NCBI RefSeq assembly: GCF_001440405.1 | Contig: NZ_LLXX01000141.1 | Location: 58,834 to 122,833 of the forward strand | Direction of reading: 5' to 3' | DNA length: 64,000 nucleotides | From: Bradyrhizobium valentinum | Lineage (GTDB): Bacteria > Pseudomonadota > Alphaproteobacteria > Rhizobiales > Xanthobacteraceae | Translations under genes and position numbers: made by a program | The notes under the pieces: generated by a model | What the model was told of the DNA's origin: nothing | What the model saw: only the letters and a program-made list of their open reading frames with translations | Database searches by the model: none | In this document: in pieces, positions 27,709-36,631 of the stretch | How positions within the stretch are numbered: the stretch's first letter is position 1 | How the letters are laid out: each line of letters starts with the position of its first letter

Positions 27709-28806
27709 ATGCATCGTAACAACAGCCATATCCGACTGGCGGATCGCGCCTCCGATTACAAACGACTTGGGATCAAGCCGGTTGAAATAGCGGAGTTTGA
27801 GGACGGCCAACGTATCGGCACGGAAAGTGGCCGCTATGAATGGTGGTACTTCGATGCCCATCTCGACAATGGGGCCACCGTCGTCGTGGTTTTCTACACC
27901 AAACCGAATGTCAGCCCGAACGGTCCCCTTGCGCCGAGGATCACCATCAACCTCACCTTGCCAGACGGCCGCAGCTTCGCGAAGCTTCTCGACACCAGGC
28001 CGGAGCTCTTCAAGGCATCGAAATCCGGTTGCGATGTCAGCATCGGTCCCAACCGTTTCGTTGGCGATCTCAAGCGCTATCACATCACCGCAATCATCGA
28101 GGAGATATCGGTCGATATCGAATTGACGGCCGACGTCCCCGCCTGGCGCCCCAAATCCGGCCATCTCTATTTTGGTGCCGAAGAGCGAGAAAAGCTCTTT
28201 GGCTGGCTCCCCGCGGTGCCCCAGGGGCGGGCAAACGTCTGCTACACAATCGGCTCTGAGGAACACCGCGCCTCCGGCAGCGGATATCACGATCACAATT
28301 GGGGCGACGTCCCCATGCAGACGCTGATGCACAACTGGTACTGGGCCCGCGCCAGCGTCGGTCCCCACACCGTCATCGCGTCCTACATCACCGCCACCGC
28401 CTCTTACGGCCATGAAACGCAAACCATATTCATGCTAGCCAAGAGCGGCAGAATCATTGCTGACAACGATGCGAAGGTATCCTTCGAGACGGATCGGATC
28501 GCGATCGACGGCAAGACCGGCAAGCCGGTGGCCGATGTCACCCGCTACACTTATCACGATGCCGATACGCGCTATGTCGTGTCATTCGAGCGCGAGAAGA
28601 CCATTTTGCAAGCCATCCTCACCGACCGCGCGCCGCTGCTCAAGCGGATCATCGCCCGCCTGATCGGATTCGACGGCGCCTATCACCGCTTCACCGGCAA
28701 GGTAACGATGGAGAGGTTCGAGAGGGGCGTGCGTGTGGATCATTTCGAAGACCGTGCCATCTGGGAACTGATGTATTTCGGCAAGGCGCGCGATCTCAAG
28801 GCCTAA
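27709..28806 (+). CDS. CrtC/AttH-like lipocalin-domain protein
   Basis: A 365-residue protein with the CrtC (hydroxyneurosporene synthase) and AttH style of lipocalin pair. Motifs are GRYEWWYFDAHLDNG, LYFGAEEREKLFGW, SGSGYHDHNWGD and MHNWYWARASVGP. Homologues include carotenoid 1,2-hydratases and many proteins of unknown substrate. No carotenoid genes lie nearby, so I would not assign the hydratase reaction. No signal peptide is visible. It is monocistronic. Confidence 0.8.
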   Translation: MHRNNSHIRLADRASDYKRLGIKPVEIAEFEDGQRIGTESGRYEWWYFDAHLDNGATVVVVFYTKPNVSPNGPLAPRITINLTLPDGRSFAKLLDTRPELFKASKSGCDVSIGPNRFVGDLKRYHITAIIEEISVDIELTADVPAWRPKSGHLYFGAEEREKLFGWLPAVPQGRANVCYTIGSEEHRASGSGYHDHNWGDVPMQTLMHNWYWARASVGPHTVIASYITATASYGHETQTIFMLAKSGRIIADNDAKVSFETDRIAIDGKTGKPVADVTRYTYHDADTRYVVSFEREKTILQAILTDRAPLLKRIIARLIGFDGAYHRFTGKVTMERFERGVRVDHFEDRAIWELMYFGKARDLKA

Positions 28807-28894
28807 AGTTTCAGGACCTTCTTGCCATTCTGGGTCAGCGATCAGCGACTACTTCTCAGCATGGCACTTTGACGCGGCCATGCGGCTCTCAATT

Positions 28895-29179
28895 TCAAAG
28901 CGCGGGAATCATGGGTCCATAGTAGGTGCCCCAGTGGCCCAACACATCGCGGCTCTCGTGGTCGCGGAATCCGTTGCGCAAACCACCGGTGCGGCTACCG
29001 TAACCGCCAAAGCCGCCACCGGAAATGCCACCGAACGCGCCGCGAAAATGATTGCCGCGAAAGCTGTCACCTGTGCCACCGCCACCATGGCCGCCGCTTC
29101 GGGCAAATGCGCTGGTGGAAAGGCCGTGACTTCCGAAAACAAGGACAATTGCAAGAACGACTGTGGCTTTGCGCAACAT
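28895..29179 (-). CDS. Glycine-rich secreted protein
   Basis: A 94-residue protein with a signal peptide (MLRKATVVLAIVLVFGSHGL, cleavage near AFA). A Gly/Arg/Phe-rich body follows (GGHGGGGTG, AFGGISGGGFGGYG). The ATG at 29179 is used because GAGG lies 8 bases upstream of it; ATGs at 29191 and earlier lack one. It resembles in style the protein at 8788-9147 but without the His/Met repeats. Function is unknown. Confidence 0.65.
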   Translation of the reverse strand: MLRKATVVLAIVLVFGSHGLSTSAFARSGGHGGGGTGDSFRGNHFRGAFGGISGGGFGGYGSRTGGLRNGFRDHESRDVLGHWGTYYGPMIPAL

Positions 29180-29346
29180 TGGCGACCTCATGAGATGCTT
29201 GCACATTCGACGACGATGTCGATCATTTGCCCGCACGGAGCTTGCAGTGGATTTCTAAAATATGCGAACGTACACTTGTACTCGCTTGTCCCATATTGCT
29301 GCTGTTGACGCGTCATCGCAGCATTTCGGCAGAACAACGTGCGACG

Positions 29347-29910
29347 TCAGCAGTTCGACATGCATTCCGGGTTTTTGACGTCGGGCCTGGGATCGCCAAC
29401 GAACATGTTGCGATTTGGCATCTTGATTGCGGCAAGCGACTTGGCATCAAGCGTCGCATTCGCCGGCAGCAGGCCGTTGAGGCTAAGGATATAGGCGGAC
29501 AACGCGTAGACGTCGTCGTTGCTTAGCGATTGCGGCGCGTTCTGTGGCATGGCGCGGCGTATGTAATCGAACAACGTCGGCGCGTATGGCCAGTAGCTGC
29601 CGACCGTACGCACCGGATTTGGCGTTCCGAGCGTGCCCTGCCCGCCGACGAGCCGGTCGCCGATGCCGCCCTCGCCCTTTGCGCCGTGACAGGCCGCGCA
29701 TTGCTGATCGAATACTTCACTTCCACGGCTGACGGTGCCGCTTCCCGGCGGCAGGTTGCTGCCGTCGCCGCCGACATCGATGTTCCAACCCGCGATCTCC
29801 GCGGGCGTCGCCGCGCGGCCGATGCCATACAGGCTTTGCGCCTCCGCGCGGGTCGCGCACAGCAGTGTGGCAACAGCCAATGCTGAAAATACAAGCCTAC
29901 GCGTTGGCAT
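29347..29910 (-). CDS. Monoheme cytochrome c partner of the sulfite dehydrogenase
   Basis: A 187-residue secreted cytochrome c. The signal peptide ends near ATRAEA, the single heme site is CAACHG, and the Met ligand is probably in RAMPQNAP. The C-terminus has two extra cysteines (NPECMSNC). It overlaps the SoxC-like gene by 14 bases. Paracoccus SoxD is a longer diheme protein; this shorter monoheme form is more like the SorB-type partner, so the pair probably passes sulfite electrons to a c-type cytochrome. Confidence 0.88.
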   Translation of the reverse strand: MPTRRLVFSALAVATLLCATRAEAQSLYGIGRAATPAEIAGWNIDVGGDGSNLPPGSGTVSRGSEVFDQQCAACHGAKGEGGIGDRLVGGQGTLGTPNPVRTVGSYWPYAPTLFDYIRRAMPQNAPQSLSNDDVYALSAYILSLNGLLPANATLDAKSLAAIKMPNRNMFVGDPRPDVKNPECMSNC

Positions 29911-31183
29911 TTGTTATCTCGCCGTCTTCAGCGATACGCCATGGCCAGATCGCGTTGTTATGGTAGACGTAGTTGTCGCCGCGTACCGCGAGCAATTCAG
30001 CCAAGGTCGGCTGTACGTACCCGGTTTCGTCGATGGCACGGCTCTGGATCACCGCAGGCTTGCCATCCCAATGCCACGGCAGGCGGAAGCGGGTCAGCGC
30101 CCGGGTCAGCACCGGCTCCTGCAGTTGGGCCTGCTGCCAGCTCTTGCCGTCATCGACGGATACATCGACACGACTAACCTTGCCGCGTCCGGTCCAGGCG
30201 ATGCCGCTGATTTCGCGGAAACCCGGCGCCGTCAGCCGCTGGCCGCCTGACGGCCGGGTGATGATGGATTTGGCTTCCATGTAGAAAGTGAATTCGCGCG
30301 CCGTACCGTTGGGCATTGGGTCGGTGTATTTGGACGTCTCTTCACGCGAGTAAGCTGGCTCCGCGGTGACATGCAGGCGGCGCAGCCACTTCACATTCAT
30401 ATTGCCCTCGAAGCCCGGCACCAGCAGGCGAAGCGGATAGCCTTGCTGCGGGCGCAACCGCTCGCCGTTCTGGCTATACGCCAGCATCGCGTCATCAAGG
30501 CATTTCTCGATCGGAATACTCCGGGTCATTGCCGCGGAATCGGCGCCTTCGGCGACAACCCATTTTGCGCCCGGCTGCAGGCCCGCTTCCTGCAACACCA
30601 GCTTCAGGCTGACCCCAGTCCATTCGGCGCAGCTCAGCAGGCCGACAAGATCGGAAGCGGTCTTGCCATAGGGCTTTTTGTATTCCGGGTTGCCCGAGCA
30701 TTCGAGGAAATAGATGTGAGACTCCGAGGGAAAGCGCCGGATGTCGTCCATCGTGAAGATCAGGGGCCTGTCGACGAGGCCATTGAGCATCAGCCGGTGC
30801 TGCGCCGGATCAATGGTGGGAACGCCGCCATGATGGCGCTCGTAGAACAGACCGTTCGGCGTGATGATGCCGTCGAGGTCCTGCAACGGCGTGCGTCCAG
30901 ATGCCGACAAATATTGCGGCAGCGTCTTCGAGACGTTTTTGATGACATCTTTTTCGAACGGGGACGGCGCGCCGTAGGGCTGGGTTCCCATGGGATCGCC
31001 GGGCGTCTTCATCCATTCCGGCACGTTGGGAGGGAGGTTGCCCGTATTTTCGGCCGCGCGCGCTTCACTTCCGGCGAGGCCACCAGCAATGACAGCCCCG
31101 CCCAATAAGGCGCTACCTTCCCTCAGAAATCGCCGCCGGGACGCGGAGCCAACATTCCTGTCGATGTCGGGCGGCTTGGTCAT
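29897..31183 (-). CDS. soxC: SoxC/SorA-type sulfite dehydrogenase, molybdenum subunit
   Basis: A 428-residue periplasmic molybdoenzyme of the sulfite oxidase family. It has a Tat signal (ASRRRFLREGSALLGG). The Mo-binding Cys is in IYFLECSGNPEYK, and substrate and cofactor residues are in YERHHGG and the GYPLRLLVPGFEGNMNVKW segment. A C-terminal dimerisation domain contains ISGIAWTGRGKVSRVDVS. The start at 31183 follows GGAGG; longer in-frame versions lack features. No other sox genes are nearby, so a stand-alone sulfite-oxidising role is likelier than full thiosulfate oxidation. Confidence 0.93.
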   Translation of the reverse strand: MTKPPDIDRNVGSASRRRFLREGSALLGGAVIAGGLAGSEARAAENTGNLPPNVPEWMKTPGDPMGTQPYGAPSPFEKDVIKNVSKTLPQYLSASGRTPLQDLDGIITPNGLFYERHHGGVPTIDPAQHRLMLNGLVDRPLIFTMDDIRRFPSESHIYFLECSGNPEYKKPYGKTASDLVGLLSCAEWTGVSLKLVLQEAGLQPGAKWVVAEGADSAAMTRSIPIEKCLDDAMLAYSQNGERLRPQQGYPLRLLVPGFEGNMNVKWLRRLHVTAEPAYSREETSKYTDPMPNGTAREFTFYMEAKSIITRPSGGQRLTAPGFREISGIAWTGRGKVSRVDVSVDDGKSWQQAQLQEPVLTRALTRFRLPWHWDGKPAVIQSRAIDETGYVQPTLAELLAVRGDNYVYHNNAIWPWRIAEDGEITNANA

Positions 31184-31388
31184 CCTTGTCCTCCGCGCAA
31201 AATCGGTGTGCCTGGAATAACCTCGGCGAAGCTCGGCCCGGTCCCGGAGGAAGGCATCTTGATGATAATCACAAACCGCGGCGATGCTTGCCGTGGATTG
31301 CTGCGCCTTATCCGCTCTTGCCGGTCCCACAGGGTCGATTTGGAATTCCTTAGGTTTGCCCTTCCCCCTTCCCGCTCAGACATGGAAA

Positions 31389-31416
31389 GGGCCGCGTCGT
31401 TCCGACGCGGCCTTTT
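31389..31416 (-). terminator. Hairpin terminator after the small secreted protein gene
   Basis: A perfect 10-bp inverted repeat GGCCGCGTCG / CGACGCGGCC with a 3-base loop, flanked by A and T runs. It lies 51 bases past the 31467-31715 stop on the minus strand. T-richness is present in both directions. Confidence 0.75.
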
Positions 31417-31466
31417 CTGGATTTGCCGCGCCCGATTTCGAGCCGGCATAGATGCTTCGCGTCAGC

Positions 31467-31715
31467 TTACTTCCAGGCGTGCCGGCGAACGTGCATCCGC
31501 GGACTCGGGATGACCGGGCCGCCGCTGCCGAACAGCTGCGGTGTCGTGGCGTGCGGGCCCGCCGCCGGCGTGGGCCGGCCGCCATTCAGGACGTCGTTAT
31601 TGGGATAGTAGAATGCGAACGCGCCCGGCTCCTGGATAGCTGCCTGCGCGAAAACCGGCGTTGCGAACATCAGCGACAGAATCGCTGCCGCACCGAAGAT
31701 CTTGGCTCGGTTCAT
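31467..31715 (-). CDS. Small secreted protein
   Basis: An 82-residue protein with a signal peptide (MNRAKIFGAAAILSLMFATP, cleavage after VFA) and then QAAIQEPGAFAFYYPNNDVL. The rest is Pro/Gly/His-rich (RPTPAAGPHATTP), ending MHVRRHAWK. The start of the mature part (QEPGAFAFYYPN) resembles the next protein (IEDPGYCAQFYPN at 31942-32220), suggesting related proteins. GGAGA precedes the ATG. Tandem copies of the repeated element lie 87 bp upstream. Function is unknown. Confidence 0.7.
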   Translation of the reverse strand: MNRAKIFGAAAILSLMFATPVFAQAAIQEPGAFAFYYPNNDVLNGGRPTPAAGPHATTPQLFGSGGPVIPSPRMHVRRHAWK

Positions 31716-31801
31716 CGTCTTTCTCCGTGTGTCGATTGGTAATCTCGGCCCTGAATCTCAGGACGTCACAACGGAGGTAAGCCGAAACGCTGCCTCTCCC
31801 A

Positions 31802-31837
31802 TTAAATTAGGCTTCAGGAAGCTAAATTGAATTTTAC
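31802..31837 (-). promoter_or_regulatory. Tandem pair of elements (copies i1, i2)
   Basis: On the minus strand GTAAAATTCAATTTAG (31837-31822) is followed exactly 20 bp later by CTGAAGCCTAATTTAA (31817-31802), in the same orientation. The 20-bp spacing is the same as before rpoH. The pair ends 87 bp before the secreted protein gene at 31715. Confidence 0.7.
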
Positions 31838-31941
31838 ATCGATCGCTTGAATTGCGCTCTGCCTTCCATGGGAACGAAAGCACATTGAGGCCGCCATGAC
31901 GCATGCCAGGCCGCCTCGAGATATTTTCATTTTCAGTTTGA

Positions 31942-32220
31942 TCAACGCGTCACGTTCGGGGGCTGAAAGCAGCCACCTTGGCGGCGGTGCGTCTGATGGT
32001 GACGTTGCCGATGGTGATCGATTGACGCGTTGCCGTTGTGCCAGTTGTTTCGATAGTAGCCGCCCTCGGTGTACGGATTGCCAGGTCCCAGGTTTTGGCA
32101 ATTTGCGTTCGGGTAGAACTGCGCGCAATAGCCAGGATCTTCGATAACGCCTTGCGCCAGTGCGGGAGTTACGGAAGCCGCCGTGACAAGAGCGGCGGCG
32201 CCAATCAATGCGAATTTCAT
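31942..32220 (-). CDS. Small secreted His-rich protein
   Basis: A 92-residue protein with a signal peptide (MKFALIGAAALVTAASVTPA, cleavage near LA). The mature part starts QGVIEDPGYCAQFYPNANC, then GGYYRNNWHNGNASIDHHRQ, and the tail is His/Arg-rich. Three cysteines are present. AGGAGA precedes the ATG. It diverges from the gene at 32384, and one copy of the repeated element lies midway between the two starts. Confidence 0.68.
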   Translation of the reverse strand: MKFALIGAAALVTAASVTPALAQGVIEDPGYCAQFYPNANCQNLGPGNPYTEGGYYRNNWHNGNASIDHHRQRHHQTHRRQGGCFQPPNVTR

Positions 32221-32294
32221 CTCGGGTCTCCTGGTTGGTTCTCCTTGATGGGATGAAGAGAAAATGGGAACGCAGCCCCCATCCTGCCAATACT

Positions 32295-32310
32295 CTAAAA
32301 TTCAATTTAA
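32295..32310. promoter_or_regulatory. CTAAA-N6-TTTAA element (copy j) between divergent genes
   Basis: CTAAAATTCAATTTAA followed by TGGTG. It is centred between the starts of two divergent secreted-protein genes (75 bp and 74 bp away), so one site could serve both. Confidence 0.65.
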
Positions 32311-32383
32311 TGGTGCGTCGGCTGGACAGACCTAGATCAGCTGCAGCTACGAAGACGCTCTCATCAAACAATGGAGATTCGTC

Positions 32384-32644
32384 ATGTCCAATACCGCGCC
32401 AAAAATCGCTTTCGTATTGTTACTGTCCCTGGCCACCCCCGCCACTTCCTTTGCGCAGGTCGCGCGGACCGCAGGCGCCGCCGGGTCCGGCAATGTACCG
32501 ATCAGTGGTATTCCGCCGGGCCCGGCAAATGTCGGTGGTCTGAATAATGTGATGGTCGATCCCAGCGGGATCGGCAACGCATCCAAGATAGCTCCGCTGC
32601 CGCCACCGCATATCACCATCCCGGTGGTTCCGCGATTCGAGTAA
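32384..32644 (+). CDS. Small secreted protein
   Basis: An 86-residue protein with a signal peptide (KIAFVLLLSLATPATSFA) and a Gly/Pro/Asn-rich mature part (AGSGNVPISGIPPGPANVGG, PLPPPHITIPVVPRF). No cysteines and no known domain. GGAG precedes the ATG. It shares the divergent promoter region holding copy j. Confidence 0.65.
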   Translation: MSNTAPKIAFVLLLSLATPATSFAQVARTAGAAGSGNVPISGIPPGPANVGGLNNVMVDPSGIGNASKIAPLPPPHITIPVVPRFE

Positions 32645-32861
32645 GGCGAAGAGACCGCGCGACTTCGTACGGGTTGTGCCAGCGGTCTGCCTCAATGAGA
32701 TCCGCGTGATTACGGCAACGGATTGTCAGCGGTCCCATTTTCTGGTTCGGCGATGAATATCCTCATGGCGAACCTCAACCGCAACATGACGCCGATAGAT
32801 CACCTCATGCAGATGTAGCGGCAGAACTCCCGAGCGCGCACGTTCGAACCCATCTCGAAAA

Positions 32862-32877
32862 CTAAAACCGAATTTAG
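32862..32877 (+). promoter_or_regulatory. CTAAA-N6-TTTAG element (copy k)
   Basis: CTAAAACCGAATTTAG lies 129 bp before the first gene of the PQQ dehydrogenase operon. Confidence 0.65.
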
Positions 32878-33005
32878 AGGACCCGCGCGCGAACGATGTC
32901 AATATTGGATTGTCGGACCAAATCTTCACGCCGGCGATCAGGACACAGGGATCAAGCGGCCTGGAAGCAGAGATGCGCGCAACCTCAGTCGGGAGAATTT
33001 GAAAC

Positions 33006-33479
33006 ATGGAGCAGCACGCTACGATCGCGGAAGCGAGTTTCATAGAGGATGCCAATTTGAAGTCGGCCAGCAGGCCGCGCGGACGACCGATCCATCGGAT
33101 GTTGGTGTCGTTCTCCTTCGCTTATTTCGCCGCCGCTCTGGCCACCGATCTTGCTTACTGGCAGATGCCTGATGTGATGTGGGAGAGATTCTCCATCTGG
33201 CTCATTGCGGCCGGTCTGATCATGGCGGGCCTGGCCACTATTGCGTACGTGATCGACCTTGTAGGCGGCAGACGAATCGACAGGCCGGCTTGGCCCCGCG
33301 CGATTGGCTACGCGATCGCGGTCTTGCTCGCACTGACAAACGCTTTCGTTCACAGCCGCGACGGTTATACCGCGGTGGTACCGACCGGTCTGATGCTTTC
33401 CGCGCTTGTCGTCGTCGTTCTCGTGTTGACGGCACTTATTGCCAGGGCCCTGAAAAGTCGCCATCGGTTTGGAGTATAA
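33006..33479 (+). CDS. DUF2231-like membrane protein
   Basis: A 157-residue protein with four predicted helices. The family look is RPIHRMLVSFSFAYFAAALATDLAYW, then a His/Ser loop and two further helices. DUF2231 proteins are predicted membrane proteins often found beside redox enzymes, perhaps as heme-binding electron carriers; the conserved His in PIHRM supports but does not prove this. It leads the operon with the PQQ dehydrogenase, which begins 2 bases after its stop. Confidence 0.82.
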   Translation: MEQHATIAEASFIEDANLKSASRPRGRPIHRMLVSFSFAYFAAALATDLAYWQMPDVMWERFSIWLIAAGLIMAGLATIAYVIDLVGGRRIDRPAWPRAIGYAIAVLLALTNAFVHSRDGYTAVVPTGLMLSALVVVVLVLTALIARALKSRHRFGV

Positions 33480-33481
33480 TC

Positions 33482-34828
33482 ATGATGCACACCCTCAAGA
33501 ATGTAGGTTCGACGAGGCTGCCGCGTCTCGCCGCTCTCCTTGTCGCCGGCCTCGGACTCGCCGGCTGTGACGATCATGCCGGCGATCCGAAAATGCAGAT
33601 CGGCGCCAATCCCGTGCTGCCCGAGTTGCAGCAGTACTTGATGCCGCCGATGCGCGTCGCAAAGGTCGTAGGATGGGGCAAGGAAACTCCCACCGTGCCG
33701 GAGGGGCTGCAGGTTCATGCACTGGCGACCGGCTTCCAGCACCCGCGCTCCCTCTATGTCCTGCCCAATGGAGACGTGCTGGTGGTCGAGAGCAATGGCC
33801 CGGAAGCTCCGATTTACAGGCCCAAGGACATCATTACCGGCTGGGTGCAGTCATTTGCCGGCGCCAAGGCAAAGGACGCAAACCGCATCACGCTGCTGCG
33901 CGACACCAATGGTGACGGCATTCCCGAAGTGCGAACCGTATTTCTGGATCATCTCAACTCGCCATTCGGCGTCGCCCTGGTTGGTCACGATCTCTATATT
34001 GCGAACACCGATGCCATCGTCCGCTATCCATATCAGGATGGGCAGACCAGCATCACCGCGGCAGGCACCAAGCTCACGGATCTTCCCGGCGGACCAATCG
34101 ATCACCACTGGACCAAGTCGCTGTTGGCCAGTCCGGATGGCTCCAAGCTCTATGTCGGGGTCGGATCCAACAGCAACGTTGGTGAAAACGGAATCGGCGC
34201 CGAATATGAGCGGGCCGCGATCTGGGAGGTCGACGTTGCGTCGGGCGCGCATCGCATCTTCGCCAGCGGCGTACGCAATCCTACCGGCCTGCAATGGGAG
34301 CCTGAGACCGGCAAGCTCTGGGCCATCGCCAACGAACGCGATGAGATCGGCCCCGACCTGGTTCCAGATTATCTGACCTCGGTAAAGGACGGCGGCTTTT
34401 ATGGCTGGCCCTACAGCTATTACGGCCAACATCTGGACCCGCGCATCATGCCGCAGCGGCCCGATCTGGTCGCGACAGCAATTGCGCCGGACTATTCGTT
34501 GAGCTCTCACGTCGCGCCGCTGGGATTGGCGATGTACACAGGCACCGGGCTTCCCGCAAACTATCGCGGCGGTGCGTTCGTCGGCGAGCACGGAAGCTGG
34601 AATCGAACGCCGCTTAACGGTTACAAAGTGGTTTTTGTGCCGTTCAGTGGCGGAAAGCCAAGTGGCCCGGCGCAGGATGTCGTCACAGGCTTCCTCGATG
34701 CGAACAATCACGCGCGGGGACGTCCGGTTGGCTTGGCAGTCGACAAGAATGGCGCATTGTTGATTGCTGACGACGTCGGAAACACGGTTTGGCGGGTATC
34801 AGGCTCCACGCCGAAGCCTCCCAGGTAG
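33482..34828 (+). CDS. PQQ-dependent sugar dehydrogenase (sorbosone/glucose type)
   Basis: A 448-residue periplasmic lipoprotein (lipobox LGLAGCDDH) with the six-bladed soluble glucose dehydrogenase fold. Typical pieces are LATGFQHPRSLYVLPNGDVLV, ITLLRDTNGDGIPE, YIANTDAIVRYPY, GVRNPTGLQWEPETGKLWAI, NERDEIGPDLVPD and FVGEHGSWNRTPLNGYKVVFV. Relatives oxidise aldoses or sorbosone with bound PQQ. The downstream SrpA-type catalase, cytochrome b561 and cytochrome c suggest an electron path and peroxide protection. An orphan pqqA lies 3.5 kb on. A weak GGAG lies before the ATG. Confidence 0.88.
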   Translation: MMHTLKNVGSTRLPRLAALLVAGLGLAGCDDHAGDPKMQIGANPVLPELQQYLMPPMRVAKVVGWGKETPTVPEGLQVHALATGFQHPRSLYVLPNGDVLVVESNGPEAPIYRPKDIITGWVQSFAGAKAKDANRITLLRDTNGDGIPEVRTVFLDHLNSPFGVALVGHDLYIANTDAIVRYPYQDGQTSITAAGTKLTDLPGGPIDHHWTKSLLASPDGSKLYVGVGSNSNVGENGIGAEYERAAIWEVDVASGAHRIFASGVRNPTGLQWEPETGKLWAIANERDEIGPDLVPDYLTSVKDGGFYGWPYSYYGQHLDPRIMPQRPDLVATAIAPDYSLSSHVAPLGLAMYTGTGLPANYRGGAFVGEHGSWNRTPLNGYKVVFVPFSGGKPSGPAQDVVTGFLDANNHARGRPVGLAVDKNGALLIADDVGNTVWRVSGSTPKPPR

Positions 34829-34919
34829 TGGTCCCCAGCCAGTGATCGAGTAAACGACCCGCATAACGCAGAAAAAGCGCCATGCGGGCGACGCTCGCCG
34901 AACGTCGGATACACACGAT

Positions 34920-36029
34920 ATGAAACCACTCTGGTTCAAAGCGGCTACAGCGACCAATCCCGGACTGCTGGTCCGATTGGGCGCGATTGGCGCGGTAATG
35001 CTGAGCGTGACCGGGGCATTCGCTTACACCGGTGGCTGGCTCTCGCCAGAGCGGCTGACGCAAGACCGGATGATGGCAGCCTTCCGCGATGCCAACGGCA
35101 CCCACGTCGGCTTCCGCCGCAACCACGCCAAGGGAGTTTGCGTCACCGGCTGGTTCGAAAGCAGCGGGCAGGCAGCAGCAATATCGAAAGCCGCTGTCTT
35201 CAAGACCGGCCACGTCCCGGTGGTTGGCCGCTTCGCGCTCGCCGGGGGCACGCCCTTTCAGCCGGATGCGCCCAACACGGTGCGCAGCATCGCACTGCGC
35301 TTCCTGCCGCCTGGCGGCGAGGAATGGCGCACGGGCATGAACAACATTCCGGTTTTTCCGGTGAACTCGGCGCGCGGCTTTTACGAGCAGTTGCTCGCCT
35401 TCAGCCCCGATCCGGCGACCGGAAAGCCTGATCCAGCTAAAATAAAAGCGTTCCTGGCTGCTCATCCGGAAACCGCGCGGGCACTCGCCCTGATCAAGAA
35501 ACGCCAGATCACTTCCGGTTTCGCAGACTCCAGCTTCAACGGCCTCAACGCCTTTCGCTTCGTCGACGCAGCCGGTGCCTCTCTGCCGGTTCGTTGGTCC
35601 GTAGTGCCGGTGCAACCAGTCGCGGCCGACGCGGCGGAGCAACCGGAGGCAGGAGACGAGAACTATCTCTTTGATGACCTGATCGCCCAAATCGCGCAGC
35701 ATCCACGGCAGTGGCGGCTGATCGTGACAATCGGACAAGCTGGCGACTCGACCGACGATGCGACGCAGCCCTGGCCAGAGGGCCGCCAGCAGATCGGCGC
35801 CGGCACGGTGACCATCGATCAAGCCTCGAGCGAAGACAGCGGGCGCTGCACCGCCATCAACTACGATCCTTTGGTCTTGCCAGCCGGCATCGAGCCGTCC
35901 GACGACCCGTTGCTAAGCGCCCGCTCGGCGGCCTATGCGCGCTCGTTCACGCTGCGGGCCGAAGAGAAGCATGAAAAGCCACCCAGCGCAGTCACGCCGG
36001 AGCAAGTGCAAGTTGGAGGCAAGTCATGA
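34920..36029 (+). CDS. srpA: SrpA-type catalase-family peroxidase
   Basis: A 369-residue heme protein of the small catalase-related peroxidase group. It is exported through an N-terminal hydrophobic segment. The distal His is in GFRRNHAKGVC, the core contains NNIPVFPVNSARGFYEQ, and the proximal Tyr is in DPLLSARSAAYARSF. The protein lacks the C-terminal domains of full-length catalases. It overlaps the cytochrome b561 gene by 4 bases, a gene pair common in Proteobacteria. It may use peroxide in the periplasm. Confidence 0.88.
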   Translation: MKPLWFKAATATNPGLLVRLGAIGAVMLSVTGAFAYTGGWLSPERLTQDRMMAAFRDANGTHVGFRRNHAKGVCVTGWFESSGQAAAISKAAVFKTGHVPVVGRFALAGGTPFQPDAPNTVRSIALRFLPPGGEEWRTGMNNIPVFPVNSARGFYEQLLAFSPDPATGKPDPAKIKAFLAAHPETARALALIKKRQITSGFADSSFNGLNAFRFVDAAGASLPVRWSVVPVQPVAADAAEQPEAGDENYLFDDLIAQIAQHPRQWRLIVTIGQAGDSTDDATQPWPEGRQQIGAGTVTIDQASSEDSGRCTAINYDPLVLPAGIEPSDDPLLSARSAAYARSFTLRAEEKHEKPPSAVTPEQVQVGGKS

Positions 36030-36622
36030 CCGCCCAGCCACGCTTCCCGGCCGCGTCCCGGCTTCTGCATTGGCTGATGGCGCCCATGATCATCGCGATG
36101 CTGTTCATCGGCGTCGGCATGGCCGCTTCAGTCTCCCGACATTACGACCTTCTGGTCTCGATCCACCGGCCGCTCGGAATTGCGATCCTGGGCTTGTGCG
36201 TCGCGCGGATCGTCAACCGCTTCATCAATCCGCCGCCAGATTTGCCCGACACGGTTCCATCCCTGCAGCGTTTCGCCGCCAAGGCATCGCATATCGCGCT
36301 CTACGCACTCATACTCGTCATGCCGTTGGTCGGCTGGGGCATGCTGTCGGCAGCGCGCTATCCGATCGTGCTCTACGGCCCAGTGCAGCTACCGCCGATT
36401 TTGCCGCATGATTTGACCCTCTATGCCTGGCTCCGCGACCTCCATTCCGTCCTCGCCTACCTGTTGTTCGCGACATTCCTCGCGCATTTCGGGGCCGCGC
36501 TTTACCACGGCCTCATCCGGCGCGACGGCGTGTTCGGGAGCATGGCATCCTGGAAATCAATGCAATTTGCGAGGACTAACCGCGCGTTGATACAGAACTC
36601 AACGCAAACGCCTGAACCCTAG
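36026..36622 (+). CDS. Cytochrome b561-family membrane protein
   Basis: A 198-residue di-heme b-type cytochrome with four helices. The ligand histidines are visible as RLLHWLMAPM, SIHRPLGIA, KASHIALYALI and LHSVLAYLL with HFGAALYH. It is translationally coupled to the SrpA gene (ATGA), suggesting it supplies quinol electrons to that heme enzyme or takes electrons from the PQQ dehydrogenase chain. Confidence 0.9.
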   Translation: MTAQPRFPAASRLLHWLMAPMIIAMLFIGVGMAASVSRHYDLLVSIHRPLGIAILGLCVARIVNRFINPPPDLPDTVPSLQRFAAKASHIALYALILVMPLVGWGMLSAARYPIVLYGPVQLPPILPHDLTLYAWLRDLHSVLAYLLFATFLAHFGAALYHGLIRRDGVFGSMASWKSMQFARTNRALIQNSTQTPEP

Positions 36623-36631
36623 GGGTAGCAG

